Shown: positions 36,963 through 46,274 of the stretch, piece after piece
Layout of the letters: the number at the start of each line of letters is the position of its first letter
Position numbering within the stretch: the first letter of the stretch is position 1
Source: Rubellimicrobium sp.
GTDB taxonomy: Bacteria; Pseudomonadota; Alphaproteobacteria; Rhodobacterales; Rhodobacteraceae
NCBI GenBank assembly: GCA_020852925.1
Contig: JADYZU010000018.1
Span: 1-59,093 of the forward strand
Reading direction: 5' to 3'
Length of the DNA: 59,093 nt
Made by a program: the position numbers and the translations under genes
The notes under the pieces: generated by a model
The model's database searches: none
Seen by the model: only the letters and a program-made list of their open reading frames with translations
What the model was told of the DNA's origin: nothing

Positions 36963-39106
36963 GCCGTGGCTCCGAAATCAAGCCGGCGCGCGGCACGGCG
37001 CGACTGAAGCCAGCCGATCACCCGGTTGCGCCACCGCGCCAGCGTCACCTCGAACCGGGTGGGGTTGTGGATCACGTCGGCGCGATAGAACGACGGGCAG
37101 AGGATCGCCGCATCGGCCACCTCGCCGCAGTTGCCGCAGCCGACGCAGGTCTGGTCGATATGCGCCACCGGGTCGTCGCGCAACGGATCGTCCAGCCGTC
37201 TGAGCGACAGCGACGGACAGCCCGACAGCCGGATGCAGGCATGATCGCCGGTGCAGACATCCGCATCGACGCCAAAGCGCGGCGCCTCGACGCGGCGGCC
37301 TTCGCGGATCGCCTTCTGGGTCAGCGGCTTTTCGCGGCGCTGCCGGTTCAGCATGCATTCGGACGAGGCCACGATCACCTTCGGCCCCGGCGTGTCGGTG
37401 GTCAGCGCCTCGCGCAGGACATCGCGCATCCGGCCCACGTCATAGGTGCGGTTCACCTCGCGCACCCAGTCGATGCCGATGCCGCGCAGGGCGCGCGAGA
37501 TCGGGTGTTTCGTCGATTTCGTCGGATTGTCCGCGCGCGAGGACATGATGTCCTGCCCGCCGGTCGCGGCGGAATAGTAGTTGTCGACGATGACCGCGAC
37601 CCCGTCCGACCGGTTGAAGGCCATGTTCGTGAACGAGGACGACAGCCCGTTGTGCCAGAACCCGCCGTCCCCGATCACCGCCACCGGCCGCCGTTCGCCG
37701 CCGCCGTCAAAGGCGGCATTCGCGGCCGGGCCAAGGCCATAACCCATGGTCGCGCCGCCGATCTCGAACGGGGGCAGCGCGGCAAAGAGGTGACAGCCGA
37801 TGTCGGCGCTGATCTGGAGCTTGCCGGTCTCGCGCTGGACCAGTTTCATCGCCGCGAAGATCGGCCGTTCCGGGCAGCCGGTGCAGAACCCCGGCGGGCG
37901 GATCGGCACCACCGCCCTGAGGTCCGGCACCGCCGGCAGTTCGGCGTTCGGGGCGCGCACCACCGCCGCCATCATCGCGGGCGCCGCCTCGCGCAGGAAG
38001 GCGGCGATTCCGTCGAGCAGCACCTGCCCGGTATATTCCCCCGCCATCGGCAGCACGCCCTTGCCGCGCAGCATCACCGGCGACTGCGCGCGATAGAGGA
38101 AGGTGGAAAGCTGCTGTTCGATGAACTCGGGCTGACCTTCCTCGATGACAAGGATCTGGTCCTTGCCCGCGCAGAATTCCAGAAACTCGGACGGGATCAG
38201 CGGATAGGTGACGTTGAGGACGTAGAGCGGCACCTGCGTGTTGCCGTGCAGATCGGCCAGGCCCAGCCGCTGCAACGCGCGGATGACGCCGTTGTACATG
38301 CCCCCCTGCAGCACAAGGCCGACCGGCGCCTGCTTTGGCCCGAACACCTCGTTCAACCCGCGCTCGCGGATGAATTTCTCGGCGGCGGGCCAGCGGTTGT
38401 TGATCTTGTCCTGCTCGTGGGCAAAGGACATCGGCGGCAGCACGACGCGGGCGAAATCGGATTGCGGGTTCGACAGCGCCTCGCGCACGGTCAGGGGCGG
38501 GCGGCGGTTGTCGCGGGTGGGGAACGACCCGGTGACATGGCACGACCGGATCCGCACCATCAGCATGACGGGCGTGTTCGAGGCCTCGGACAATTCGAAC
38601 CCGTCGCGCACGGCCTGCGTGATCGAGGGCAGGTTCGGCCGCGGATCGAGCAGCCAGAACTGCGACTTCATCGCAAAGGCATGGCTGCGCTCCTGCATGA
38701 TCGAGGAACCTTCGCCGTAATCCTCGCCCACGATGATGAGGGCGCCGCCGTTCACCCCCGAGGAGGCCAGGTTGGCCAGCGCGTCCGACGCGACATTCAC
38801 CCCGACCGATCCCTTGAACGTCACCGCGCCGCGGATCGGGTAATGCACCGAGGCCGCCAGCATCGCCGCCGCGGCCGCCTCGTTCGCGTTGGCCTCGAAC
38901 CTGATGCCCAGTTCCGCGAGCAGTTCCTCGGCATCGGCAAGAACGTCCATCAGATGGCTGATCGGGGCGCCCTGATAGCCGCCGACATAGCCCACCCCGT
39001 TCTCGAGCAGCGCCTTGGTCAGGGCAAGGATCCCCTCGCCGGTGAAGGTCTGCCCATCGCCCAGACGGAGATGCTCGACTTCTGCCTTGAAGGAACGTTC
39101 GGCCAT
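36959..39106 (-). CDS. iorA: Indolepyruvate oxidoreductase, alpha-subunit-like protein (TPP and 4Fe-4S)
   Basis: A 715-residue protein. The pyrimidine-binding domain of 2-oxoacid oxidoreductases is at the N-terminus. The thiamine-diphosphate motif GDGGFWHNGLSS is in the middle C-terminal part (around 455-470). A ferredoxin-like tail has CVGCGNC and nearby cysteines (CTGDHAC, CP) for Fe-S cluster binding. It would decarboxylate an aryl pyruvate and form an acyl-CoA with its beta partner. Overlaps IorB by ATGA; the MarR gene is 3 bp upstream. An electron acceptor (ferredoxin) is not encoded here. Confidence 0.9.
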   Translation of the reverse strand: MAERSFKAEVEHLRLGDGQTFTGEGILALTKALLENGVGYVGGYQGAPISHLMDVLADAEELLAELGIRFEANANEAAAAAMLAASVHYPIRGAVTFKGSVGVNVASDALANLASSGVNGGALIIVGEDYGEGSSIMQERSHAFAMKSQFWLLDPRPNLPSITQAVRDGFELSEASNTPVMLMVRIRSCHVTGSFPTRDNRRPPLTVREALSNPQSDFARVVLPPMSFAHEQDKINNRWPAAEKFIRERGLNEVFGPKQAPVGLVLQGGMYNGVIRALQRLGLADLHGNTQVPLYVLNVTYPLIPSEFLEFCAGKDQILVIEEGQPEFIEQQLSTFLYRAQSPVMLRGKGVLPMAGEYTGQVLLDGIAAFLREAAPAMMAAVVRAPNAELPAVPDLRAVVPIRPPGFCTGCPERPIFAAMKLVQRETGKLQISADIGCHLFAALPPFEIGGATMGYGLGPAANAAFDGGGERRPVAVIGDGGFWHNGLSSSFTNMAFNRSDGVAVIVDNYYSAATGGQDIMSSRADNPTKSTKHPISRALRGIGIDWVREVNRTYDVGRMRDVLREALTTDTPGPKVIVASSECMLNRQRREKPLTQKAIREGRRVEAPRFGVDADVCTGDHACIRLSGCPSLSLRRLDDPLRDDPVAHIDQTCVGCGNCGEVADAAILCPSFYRADVIHNPTRFEVTLARWRNRVIGWLQSRRAARRLDFGATA

Positions 39107-39109
39107 GGC

Positions 39110-39598
39110 TCAGATCTCGTGCTTGCGGATGTTGTTCAGCATCTTGTGCAGCGTGCCGATGAAGGCGCGCCGTTCGTCCTCGGGGATGCCGCGGAACATG
39201 CGGGCATGGGCCTCGGCCATGCGTGGCCAGAGGGTTTCGAAGGTGGCGCGGCCCGATGCGGTGATGAAGACCCGCGTGGCGCGGTTGTCGGCCGCATCGG
39301 CCTCGCGCCGGATCAGCCCTTCGGCGGCAAGCTGATCAAGGGCGCGCGACAGGGTCGATTGCTCCACCACCGAATAGACCGCCAGTTCGCGGATGAGCGG
39401 CCCCTCGATCACCGAAAGCACGGCCAGCGCGCGCATCTTGGGCGTGGACAGGCCCAGATCGGCCATCTCGGTGCGCAGGCTGGTGTTGTAGCGCCCCATG
39501 ATGCGGTTCATCAGATAGGGCGCGAAATTCGCCAACCCGATCTCGCCCAGACGCGGCTGGTTTCCGGCCGGCCGGTCGTGGGCGGGGTCGTCCGTCAT
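39110..39598 (-). CDS. MarR-family transcriptional regulator
   Basis: A 162-residue winged-helix regulator (YSVVEQSTLSRALDQLAAEGLIRREADAADNRATRVFIT, about residues 75-115). It lies between the flavoprotein (ATGA overlap) and the IorA gene (3 bp). That places it inside a long minus-strand unit with the cyclase, flavoprotein and oxidoreductase genes, so it likely controls them and itself. It differs clearly in sequence from the MarR at 24857. The start at 39598 is fixed by the overlap; an upstream in-frame region is inside the flavoprotein gene. Confidence 0.9.
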   Translation of the reverse strand: MTDDPAHDRPAGNQPRLGEIGLANFAPYLMNRIMGRYNTSLRTEMADLGLSTPKMRALAVLSVIEGPLIRELAVYSVVEQSTLSRALDQLAAEGLIRREADAADNRATRVFITASGRATFETLWPRMAEAHARMFRGIPEDERRAFIGTLHKMLNNIRKHEI

Positions 39599-41154
39599 GC
39601 GCCCAGCCTCCGCGCCGCCAGATAGCCCGATCCGCCGCCCAGGCCCGGCCCCGGATGGGTCGAGGCGCCGATATGGATGAGGCCGCCCACCGTGCCGGTG
39701 CCGTTCGTCGAATGCGGATAGGGCCGGAAGATGAAGAACTGGTCGATCGAACACAGCCCGCCATAGGGATCGCCGCCGACCAGATTCACGTTCATCCGTT
39801 CGAGATCGCGCGGAGAGACCGCGCGCCGCGCCAGCCGGATCGCGTCGAAATCGCGGATGTGGCGGCGCAGGATCGCCTCGATCCGGTCGGCAAAGGCCTC
39901 GGCCACCTCGTCCCAGTCGGTGCCCGCGATCTCGCCCGCGGCATCGCCCCGGATGACGCGCGGCGCGTCGGGGATCTGCAACCACAGGATCGCCTTGCCC
40001 TCGGGGCAGCGCGAGGGGTCAAGGCGCGACGGCTGCCCCACGCAGATGGTGGGCGTGACCGGCAACATGCCGCGTTCGGCCTCGTTCGCGGATTTCGACA
40101 CCGAATCGATGCCGTCGGCCAGATGGATCAGCGCCACATCCCCAAGCCCGGGGGCAAGCCATTCGGGCGGCCGGTCAAGCGCGAAATGCAGCTGGAAATT
40201 GCCGCGACCGTGGCGGAATTCCCTGGCGGCGGCGGCATCCTCGGGCAGGGACACGCCGCGCAGCAGCCGCTCCTGCAATTGGCCGGGCGCCACCGATGCC
40301 AGGACCGAGGCGCAGGCGATCTCCTCGCCCGAGGCAAGCTGCACGCCCCGCACGCGCCCGTCACGGACCAGGATGCGATCGACATCGGCGTTGCAACGGA
40401 CCTCGCCGCCGTTCTCCTCGATCAGGGCGCGGAAGGCGGCCACGGCCTGCCCCGACCCGCCCCTGACGATCGGCGCCCCCGCCGCCTCGAGCGCGAAGGC
40501 GATCACCTTGCCCATCTGCCCGGAATAGGTGCTTTCGGGGGTGAGGCCGGTATGCAGGACCCAGGGCGCGAACAGCGCCTGCACCAGCGGACTGCGGTAG
40601 CCGGTCTCGAGCCAGCCGCGCGCCGGGACCAGCGCGCTGCCGAACCAGGCGGCAAGGCCGCGCAGGCCGCGCCGGCGCACCTGCCCCCACAGCATCCGCG
40701 CCGTCGCCCAGGACCACAGCGCCCCCCCCAGAAGCCCGAACAGGAAGGGCGCGTCGGCCTCGACCCCGCCCGCGTCCCGGGCATGGCGGTCGCCGTCGCC
40801 CGGCGACAGGGCGTTGAAGGCCGCGACATTGGCGGCGCGGTCCATCGCCAGCATAAGGGCGCTGCCATCGGGGCGCAGAACCGCGGTCGGATGCGGCGTA
40901 TGGCAGCATTCGAACCCGTGCCGCGCCAGATGGGGGCCAAGCGCGGCCCCCGCCGGCGAGGTCATGAACAGCACCCAGGTCGCCGCCATCACGTCATGGC
41001 GGAAACCCGGCAGGGTGATCTCCTCGGTGCGCAGACAGCCGCCGGCGACGGATTCGCGTTCGAGCAGGAGCACCCTGCGCCCCTTCAGCGACAGGAGCGC
41101 CCCGGCGACAAGGGCGTTGATCCCCGTGCCGATGATGACGTGATCGGGGCGCAT
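39595..41154 (-). CDS. Phytoene-desaturase-like FAD-dependent oxidoreductase (copy 1)
   Basis: A 519-residue flavoprotein of the phytoene dehydrogenase/PYROXD2-like group. The N-terminal FAD motif is IGTGINALVAGALL followed by ERESVAGGCLRTEE; the C-terminal FAD motif reads GLIHIGASTHPGPGLGGGSG. Related enzymes desaturate or isomerise hydrophobic substrates or have unknown roles. No carotenoid genes are nearby, so a carotenoid function is unlikely. It is a paralogue of the protein at 42080, sharing long blocks such as IRGDAAG and NLVGGD. Overlaps the MarR gene by ATGA. Confidence 0.87.
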   Translation of the reverse strand: MRPDHVIIGTGINALVAGALLSLKGRRVLLLERESVAGGCLRTEEITLPGFRHDVMAATWVLFMTSPAGAALGPHLARHGFECCHTPHPTAVLRPDGSALMLAMDRAANVAAFNALSPGDGDRHARDAGGVEADAPFLFGLLGGALWSWATARMLWGQVRRRGLRGLAAWFGSALVPARGWLETGYRSPLVQALFAPWVLHTGLTPESTYSGQMGKVIAFALEAAGAPIVRGGSGQAVAAFRALIEENGGEVRCNADVDRILVRDGRVRGVQLASGEEIACASVLASVAPGQLQERLLRGVSLPEDAAAAREFRHGRGNFQLHFALDRPPEWLAPGLGDVALIHLADGIDSVSKSANEAERGMLPVTPTICVGQPSRLDPSRCPEGKAILWLQIPDAPRVIRGDAAGEIAGTDWDEVAEAFADRIEAILRRHIRDFDAIRLARRAVSPRDLERMNVNLVGGDPYGGLCSIDQFFIFRPYPHSTNGTGTVGGLIHIGASTHPGPGLGGGSGYLAARRLGA

Positions 41155-41159
41155 CGCGA

Positions 41160-41951
41160 TCAGCCCCGCGGCACGAGCGCAAGCGCCCGGATGGGCGAGC
41201 CGGTCCCGCTGGCGATCTTCAGCGGCGCCGCGATCAGGATCGCGCCCTTTGCCGGCAACCTGTCGAGATTGGCCAGCGAGGCAAGGCCGAAACGGTTGTT
41301 CTTGTGCAGCAGGTTATGCGCCGGGAACGGCGGGTCCATGCCGCCGGCCTGCCCGGCATCGGTGCCGATGCACTGGCTGCCCCAGCCGACGATGCCCTTG
41401 TCGACCAGATACTGGATCACCTCGGCGGTCGGCCCCGGCGTATGCGGGCCGGTGGCATCGGCGTTCAGGAACAGGCCCTCGTCATGCGCGCGCCGGTCCC
41501 AGTCGGACCGCAGCACCACCCATTCGCCGGCGCCGATCGCGCCATGCGCGGCCTCCCAGGCCTTCACATGGTCGATGGTCAGCAGGAAATCCGGGTCCGC
41601 CGCGCATTCTGCGGCAAAGTCGAGCACGTTGACCGGCGCCACGCAGCGGCGCACGTCAAGGGTGTCGGTATAGCCCTCGGCATAATCCTTGCCGGTGATC
41701 CAGTGATGCGGCGCGTCGAAATGCGTGCCGGAATGTTCACCCAGTTCAAGCCAGTTCCACGCCCAGAACGGCCCGTCCTTGTCATAGTTGCTGATCGCAT
41801 GGATCCTGACCGGCGGCGTGTCGCGGGCAAAGTCAGGCGGCAGCTTGAGCAGCGGCGTGTCCGGGCCAAGGACGCCGGTGCAGTCCACCACCTCGATCCC
41901 GCCCGAGGCGAGCATCCCCGCAAGGGCCTGCAACGTGCTTGCAGCGGTCAT
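41160..41951 (-). CDS. Cyclase-family hydrolase (kynurenine-formamidase-like)
   Basis: A 263-residue member of the cyclase/KynB metal-dependent hydrolase family. The metal-binding signature is GEHSGTHFDAPHHW (about 100-113), with the H-x-G-T-H-x-D-x-x-x-H spacing. Bacterial KynB, which opens N-formylkynurenine, is about 210 residues, so this protein is longer and is not clearly KynB. The second ATG (41951) is chosen because CAGGGAG precedes it by about six bases; an ATG six bases upstream is possible. It is the first gene of the minus-strand unit. Cyclic amides or formyl esters are possible substrates. Confidence 0.83.
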   Translation of the reverse strand: MTAASTLQALAGMLASGGIEVVDCTGVLGPDTPLLKLPPDFARDTPPVRIHAISNYDKDGPFWAWNWLELGEHSGTHFDAPHHWITGKDYAEGYTDTLDVRRCVAPVNVLDFAAECAADPDFLLTIDHVKAWEAAHGAIGAGEWVVLRSDWDRRAHDEGLFLNADATGPHTPGPTAEVIQYLVDKGIVGWGSQCIGTDAGQAGGMDPPFPAHNLLHKNNRFGLASLANLDRLPAKGAILIAAPLKIASGTGSPIRALALVPRG

Positions 41952-42005
41952 TGTCATCTCCCTGTTGGCCGGCCCTGGCGGGCCTGTCGTCGCCGGCTCC
42001 CTCCG

Positions 42006-42048
42006 GCAAACTGGAATCACACTAGACAGATTTAGATGCGTTTGCAAA
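42006..42048. promoter_or_regulatory. Inverted repeat in the divergent flavoprotein/cyclase gap
   Basis: GCAAAC (42006-42011) is mirrored by GTTTGC (42040-42045), with a TTTGCAAA palindrome (42041-42048) at one end. The spacer is AT-rich (ACTAGACAGATTTAGATG). It lies in the 128-bp gap between the cyclase gene (minus) and the second phytoene-desaturase-like gene (plus). It may bind the MarR regulator encoded at 39110. Inference only. Confidence 0.45.
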
Positions 42049-42079
42049 TATCCCTCTGCCGTATCCGGCCGGGGGGATC

Positions 42080-43648
42080 ATGACAGGACAATATGACGCG
42101 GTCCTGATCGGGGCCGGGCACAACAACCTGGCCACGGCGCTGCACCTGTCGGCGCGGGGCTGGCGGGTGGGCGTGTTCGAACAGGCGCCCGAGGCCGGCG
42201 GCGCCATCCGCACGGGCGAATACACCTTGCCGGGGTTTCGCCACGACTGGGCGGCGATGAACCTGTCGCTCTTTGCCGGAAGCGCCTTTCACGCCACCCA
42301 TGGCGCGGAATTGCGCCGTCACGGCTGCGCCTTCGTCCCGGTGGCGCGGCCCTTCGCCTCGTCCTTTCCGGACGGAAGCTGGGCCGGCGTCTCCACCGAC
42401 CTGGCCGAGACCCTGGCCACGATTCGCGCCCTCTCGCCCGAGGACGCGCAGGCATGGGAGGGTCTTGTCAAGGGGTTCGCCGTCAGGGCCCCCCAGATTT
42501 TCGGCCTGCTGGGCGCCCGCATGAAAATTCATGCGCTTGCATATTTCATGATCAAAACACTTTGGAAATCCGGGATCGCGGGAACCCTGGATCTGGCGCG
42601 GTTCCTGCTGTCCACGCCGCGCGCCTGGCTCGAGGAGACCTTTCGCGACCCCCGCATGCACGCGCTTCTGGGGGCCTGGGGGATGCATCTGGATTTCGCG
42701 CCCGATGTGGCCGGGGGCGCGATGTTTCCCTATCTCGAGGGGATGGCGGGGCAGGCCTTCGGGCTGATGATCGGCAAGGGCGGCGCCGATACCGTGATCC
42801 GGGCGCTGGTGGCCTCGATCCGCGCGCGCGGCGGCACGGTCGAGACCGGGGCGCCGGTCGTGCGCATCCTGCATGACGGGCGGCGCGCGCAGGGGATCGA
42901 ACTGGCCGACGGGCGGCGCATCGGGGCGGCGCGCGCCGTGATCGCGGGGGTGGCCCCTTCGGCGCTGCTGCGGCTGACCGGCGGGACCGAACCGGGCTTT
43001 GACGCAAGGATGCAGGCATTCCGCCATGCGCCCGGGACGATGATGATCCATCTCGCCATGGCGGGCCTGCCCCCCTGGCGCGCGGGCAAGGCGTTGCAGG
43101 AACACGCCTATGTCCATCTTGCCCCCGATCTGGACCAGATGGCGCGCACCTATCGGCAGGCGGTGGCCGGACTGCTGCCCGATGCGCCGGTCCTGGTCGT
43201 GGGCCAGCCCAGCGTGTTCGATCCCGACCGCGCGCCCGCGGGGAAACATGTGCTCTGGGTGCAGGTGCGCATGGCGCCGGGCACGATCCGGGGCGATGCC
43301 GCCGGCACGATTGCCGCGCGCGACTGGCCGGGCGCGGCCGAGCCCTTTGCCGAACGCGCGCTCGACATTCTCGAAAGCCACGCGCCCGGCACGCGCGCGC
43401 TGATCCTGGGCCGCCGCATCGTCACGCCGGCCGAACTCGAGGCGGCGAACCCGAACCTTGTCGGCGGCGATCAGGTCTGCGGCAGTCACCACCTGTCACA
43501 GCATTTCCTGTTCCGCCCCGCGCCCGGCCATGCCGACGGCAGCACGCCCATCGCCGGGCTGCACCTGAGCGGCGCCGCGGTCTGGCCGGGCGGGGGGACG
43601 GGCGCGGGGCCGGGGTTCCTGCTGGCCCGCAGACTGGCCGGAAAATGA
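42080..43648 (+). CDS. Phytoene-desaturase-like FAD-dependent oxidoreductase (copy 2)
   Basis: A 522-residue flavoprotein. FAD motif IGAGHNNLATALHLSARGW is followed by EQAPEAGGAIRTGEY, and the C-terminal motif is AGLHLSGAAVWPGGGTGAGPG. Paralogue of the protein at 39595, on the opposite strand across the cyclase gene. Its 3' end overlaps the candidate first ATG of the peptide-type binding protein, so it may be co-transcribed with the importer at 43.7-48.8 kb. Product class is desaturase/isomerase-like; substrate not known. Confidence 0.87.
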   Translation: MTGQYDAVLIGAGHNNLATALHLSARGWRVGVFEQAPEAGGAIRTGEYTLPGFRHDWAAMNLSLFAGSAFHATHGAELRRHGCAFVPVARPFASSFPDGSWAGVSTDLAETLATIRALSPEDAQAWEGLVKGFAVRAPQIFGLLGARMKIHALAYFMIKTLWKSGIAGTLDLARFLLSTPRAWLEETFRDPRMHALLGAWGMHLDFAPDVAGGAMFPYLEGMAGQAFGLMIGKGGADTVIRALVASIRARGGTVETGAPVVRILHDGRRAQGIELADGRRIGAARAVIAGVAPSALLRLTGGTEPGFDARMQAFRHAPGTMMIHLAMAGLPPWRAGKALQEHAYVHLAPDLDQMARTYRQAVAGLLPDAPVLVVGQPSVFDPDRAPAGKHVLWVQVRMAPGTIRGDAAGTIAARDWPGAAEPFAERALDILESHAPGTRALILGRRIVTPAELEAANPNLVGGDQVCGSHHLSQHFLFRPAPGHADGSTPIAGLHLSGAAVWPGGGTGAGPGFLLARRLAGK

Positions 43649-43689
43649 TCCATCACACCATCGCCATGACAACCAACGGGAAAACCGCC

Positions 43690-45210
43690 ATGAACATGAA
43701 CCGACGCAGCCTTTTGAAGCTGTCGGCCGCCACCGCCGCCGCCGGCGCCATCGGCCTGCCCGCCCGCGCGCAGGACATCGACGAGCTGGTGATCGCCTAC
43801 AACGTCAACCTGCCCTCCTGGGATCCGACCGTCGGCCCCAGCGCGGTGAATCCGACGATCCAGGGCCTCTATCAGTCGGTGTTCGACCAGTTCATCCTGC
43901 AACAGCCCGATCTGACGCCCGCGCCCGGCCTGCTGACCGAATGGGGCTGGAACGAGGACCGCACCAGGGTCTTCATGAAGGTGCGTCAGGGCGTGACCTG
44001 GCATGACGGATCCCCCTTCACCGCCGAGGACGTGGCCTGGTCCCTGGCCCGCGCCGCCGATCCGGCGACCGGCAACCCGATCCAGTTCGTCTGGGGCACG
44101 CTGGGCAACTTCATCGCCGAGGGCGACACGGTGACGGCCGATGTCCTCCAGTTCGATCCGACCGTGTTCAAGTGGATGTATTTCCTGACCGGCTATGTCC
44201 TGCCCAAGGCCTATTACGAACGCGTGGGCGCCGAAGGGTTCGAGGCCGCGCCGATCGGCACCGGGCCCTACATGGTCGAAAGCTACGAACGCAACGCCTT
44301 TGTCCGGCTCAGGGCGAATGCCGGCTACTGGGGCGGCGCGCCCGAGTTCGACTCGGTCACGATCAAGTTCGTCACCGACGCCGCCGCGCGGGTGGCCGAG
44401 GTGGAATCGGGCAATTCCCATGTCACGCTGGAAATGCCCTACGAGGAATACGACCGCCTCAAGGACCGGCTCTCGGGCGTGGCGGCGCCGATCTCGGACA
44501 TGGGGATGATCTTTCTCAACGACATCGACGCGATGCTTGACCCCAACGTGCGCAAGGCCGCGGCCCATGCCATCGACAAGGACAAGATCATCGAGCGCCT
44601 GCTTCTGGGCTACGGGGTGCGGGTCGATACGCTTCAGACCCCGGAATACGAGGCCTTCGATCCGTCGATCACGGTCCCCCATGACGAGGCGCTGGCGATC
44701 GAATACCTGGCCGCCTCGGGCTATTCGACCGAGAACCCGGTGCGCTTCACCATCCAGACCACGCGCGGGTTCAAGCCCAAGGACTACGAGATGGTGCAGG
44801 CCATCGTCGGCATGTGGCGCAAGGTGGGGATCGAGGCCGAGATCGAGGTCTATGAGATCGCCCGCCACTTCGAACTGCGCGCGGCCGACCAGCTTGCCCC
44901 GGCGGCCTTCTACAACTGGGGCAATTCGGTGGGCGATCCGACCACATCGACCGGCTTCGCGATGTTCGGCCCCTCGCCGCATTCGGTCTGGGACGGGCAG
45001 GATCTGATCGACATGATCGCGCCCCTGTGGGGCGAGGCCGACGAGGCCGCCCGCATCCAGGGCTGGAAGGAGGTCGACCGCTACATCGCCGACAACGCGC
45101 TGGTGATCCCGCTGGTGCAATATGTGCAGCCGATCCTGTCGGATGCGCGGGTGGTGGGGACGCCGCATGCCTCGGGCGCGCTGCTGCCGCATCTGATGAA
45201 GCGCGCATAG
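43690..45210 (+). CDS. Peptide-type ABC transporter substrate-binding protein (SBP_bac_5), Tat-exported
   Basis: A 506-residue DppA/OppA-type binding protein. The N-terminus has a twin-arginine signal (NRRSLLK, RR at 5-6) and a likely cleavage at ARA-QD. The mature part has the usual solute-binding layout, with RQGVTWHDGSPFTAEDVAWS. The start at 43690 follows ACGGGAAAA; an in-frame ATG at 43645 overlaps the flavoprotein stop and would add 15 residues, so it is an alternative. First gene of importer 2, which is complete with two permeases and two separate ATPases. Confidence 0.9.
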   Translation: MNMNRRSLLKLSAATAAAGAIGLPARAQDIDELVIAYNVNLPSWDPTVGPSAVNPTIQGLYQSVFDQFILQQPDLTPAPGLLTEWGWNEDRTRVFMKVRQGVTWHDGSPFTAEDVAWSLARAADPATGNPIQFVWGTLGNFIAEGDTVTADVLQFDPTVFKWMYFLTGYVLPKAYYERVGAEGFEAAPIGTGPYMVESYERNAFVRLRANAGYWGGAPEFDSVTIKFVTDAAARVAEVESGNSHVTLEMPYEEYDRLKDRLSGVAAPISDMGMIFLNDIDAMLDPNVRKAAAHAIDKDKIIERLLLGYGVRVDTLQTPEYEAFDPSITVPHDEALAIEYLAASGYSTENPVRFTIQTTRGFKPKDYEMVQAIVGMWRKVGIEAEIEVYEIARHFELRAADQLAPAAFYNWGNSVGDPTTSTGFAMFGPSPHSVWDGQDLIDMIAPLWGEADEAARIQGWKEVDRYIADNALVIPLVQYVQPILSDARVVGTPHASGALLPHLMKRA

Positions 45211-45218
45211 GCGCGGCC

Positions 45219-45246
45219 GGGCGGGCGGGGGACCCCCTGCCCGCCC
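45219..45246. other. GC hairpin between binding-protein and permease genes of importer 2
   Basis: GGGCGGGC pairs with GCCCGCCC, with an inner run of GGGG/CCCC and one G-T pair. It lies in the 53-bp gap between the binding protein stop and the permease ATG. The first importer has the same arrangement, so these hairpins probably set relative levels of binding protein and permease. No U-tract. Confidence 0.5.
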
Positions 45247-45263
45247 TTCCGGCAGGGAATCCC

Positions 45264-46274
45264 ATGGCACTGATCCGCCTCATCGCGACCCGGATTGTCA
45301 CCACGGCCGTCACCCTGTCCGGGGTGGCGGTGATCGTGTTCTTCGTCATCCGCATCGTGCCGGGCGATCCGGTGGCGATGATGCTGGCCCCCGGCGCCAG
45401 CGCCGAGGATGTCGCCCGCCTCTATGCCCATTACGGGCTGGACAGGCCGCTGCTGACGCAGTTCGGCATCTGGCTCTCGGGGGTGATGCAGGGCGATTTC
45501 GGCACCTCGATCACCACGCGCCAGCCGGTGCTGGGCCTTGTCCTCGGGCGGTTGCCGGCCACGCTGGAACTGTCGGTCATGGCGCTGGTCATGGCGGTGA
45601 TCATGGGCGGGGCGCTGGCCATCGTCGGCACCCGCCGCCGCGGCAGCCGCATCGAGGGCGGGATCGACGTGGCGAACGGCATGGCGCTGTCCATCCCGGA
45701 TTTCCTGTGGGGGCTGATCTTCATCCTGCTGTTCGGGGTGCTGGTGCCGCTGTTCCACATCTCGGGGCGGATCACGCCGGCCCTCGATCTGCCCTTCGTC
45801 ACGAATTTCTACCTGTTCGAGAGCCTGTTGCGCCTGCGCCTTGATCTGTGGGCGGATCTGGTGTCGCACATGTTCATGCCGGCACTGGCGCTGTCGATCC
45901 CGCTTGCCGCCATCATCGGCCAGTTGCTCAAGCAAAGCCTCAAGGAAACCATGAACCTCGATTATGTGACGCTGGCCCGGACCAAGGGCTATGGCGAGAC
46001 CCGCGTGATCCTGCGCGAGGCGCTGCGCAACGCGGCGCTGCCGACGCTCACGCTGGTGGGGGTGCAGTTCACCTTTCTCATCGGCGGCACCGTCATCATC
46101 GAGCGGCTGTTCTCCTACGAGGGTCTGGGCAACATGGCCATCGACGCGGTGATCAACCGCGACCTGCCGCTGATCCAGGGCATCGTCATCCTGTTCGCCG
46201 TGATCTTCACCGCGGTGAACCTGATCGTGGACCTGCTCTATGCCGCCCTGAACCCGAGGTTGCGTCATGGCTGA
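45264..46274 (+). CDS. ABC transporter permease (DppB type)
   Basis: A 336-residue inner-membrane permease. The N-terminus LIRLIATRIVTTAVTLSGVAVIVFFVIRIVPGDP and the cytoplasmic loop YVTLARTKGYGETRVILREALRNA are DppB hallmarks. The ATG at 45264 follows GGCAGGGAATCCC; the frame is open upstream but reads into the binding-protein gene. It overlaps the next permease by 8 bases. Confidence 0.93.
   Translation: MALIRLIATRIVTTAVTLSGVAVIVFFVIRIVPGDPVAMMLAPGASAEDVARLYAHYGLDRPLLTQFGIWLSGVMQGDFGTSITTRQPVLGLVLGRLPATLELSVMALVMAVIMGGALAIVGTRRRGSRIEGGIDVANGMALSIPDFLWGLIFILLFGVLVPLFHISGRITPALDLPFVTNFYLFESLLRLRLDLWADLVSHMFMPALALSIPLAAIIGQLLKQSLKETMNLDYVTLARTKGYGETRVILREALRNAALPTLTLVGVQFTFLIGGTVIIERLFSYEGLGNMAIDAVINRDLPLIQGIVILFAVIFTAVNLIVDLLYAALNPRLRHG

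Noticed and set aside
36950..39625. An 891-codon plus-strand open frame opposite iorA/iorB
   Set aside because: Composition is dominated by Arg, His, Gly and Ala and it has no recognisable domain; the minus strand is a coherent oxidoreductase.
39595..43648. Carotenoid biosynthesis, suggested by phytoene-desaturase-like proteins
   Set aside because: No phytoene synthase, cyclase for carotenoids or other crt-type genes are nearby; these flavoproteins are in a different subgroup.
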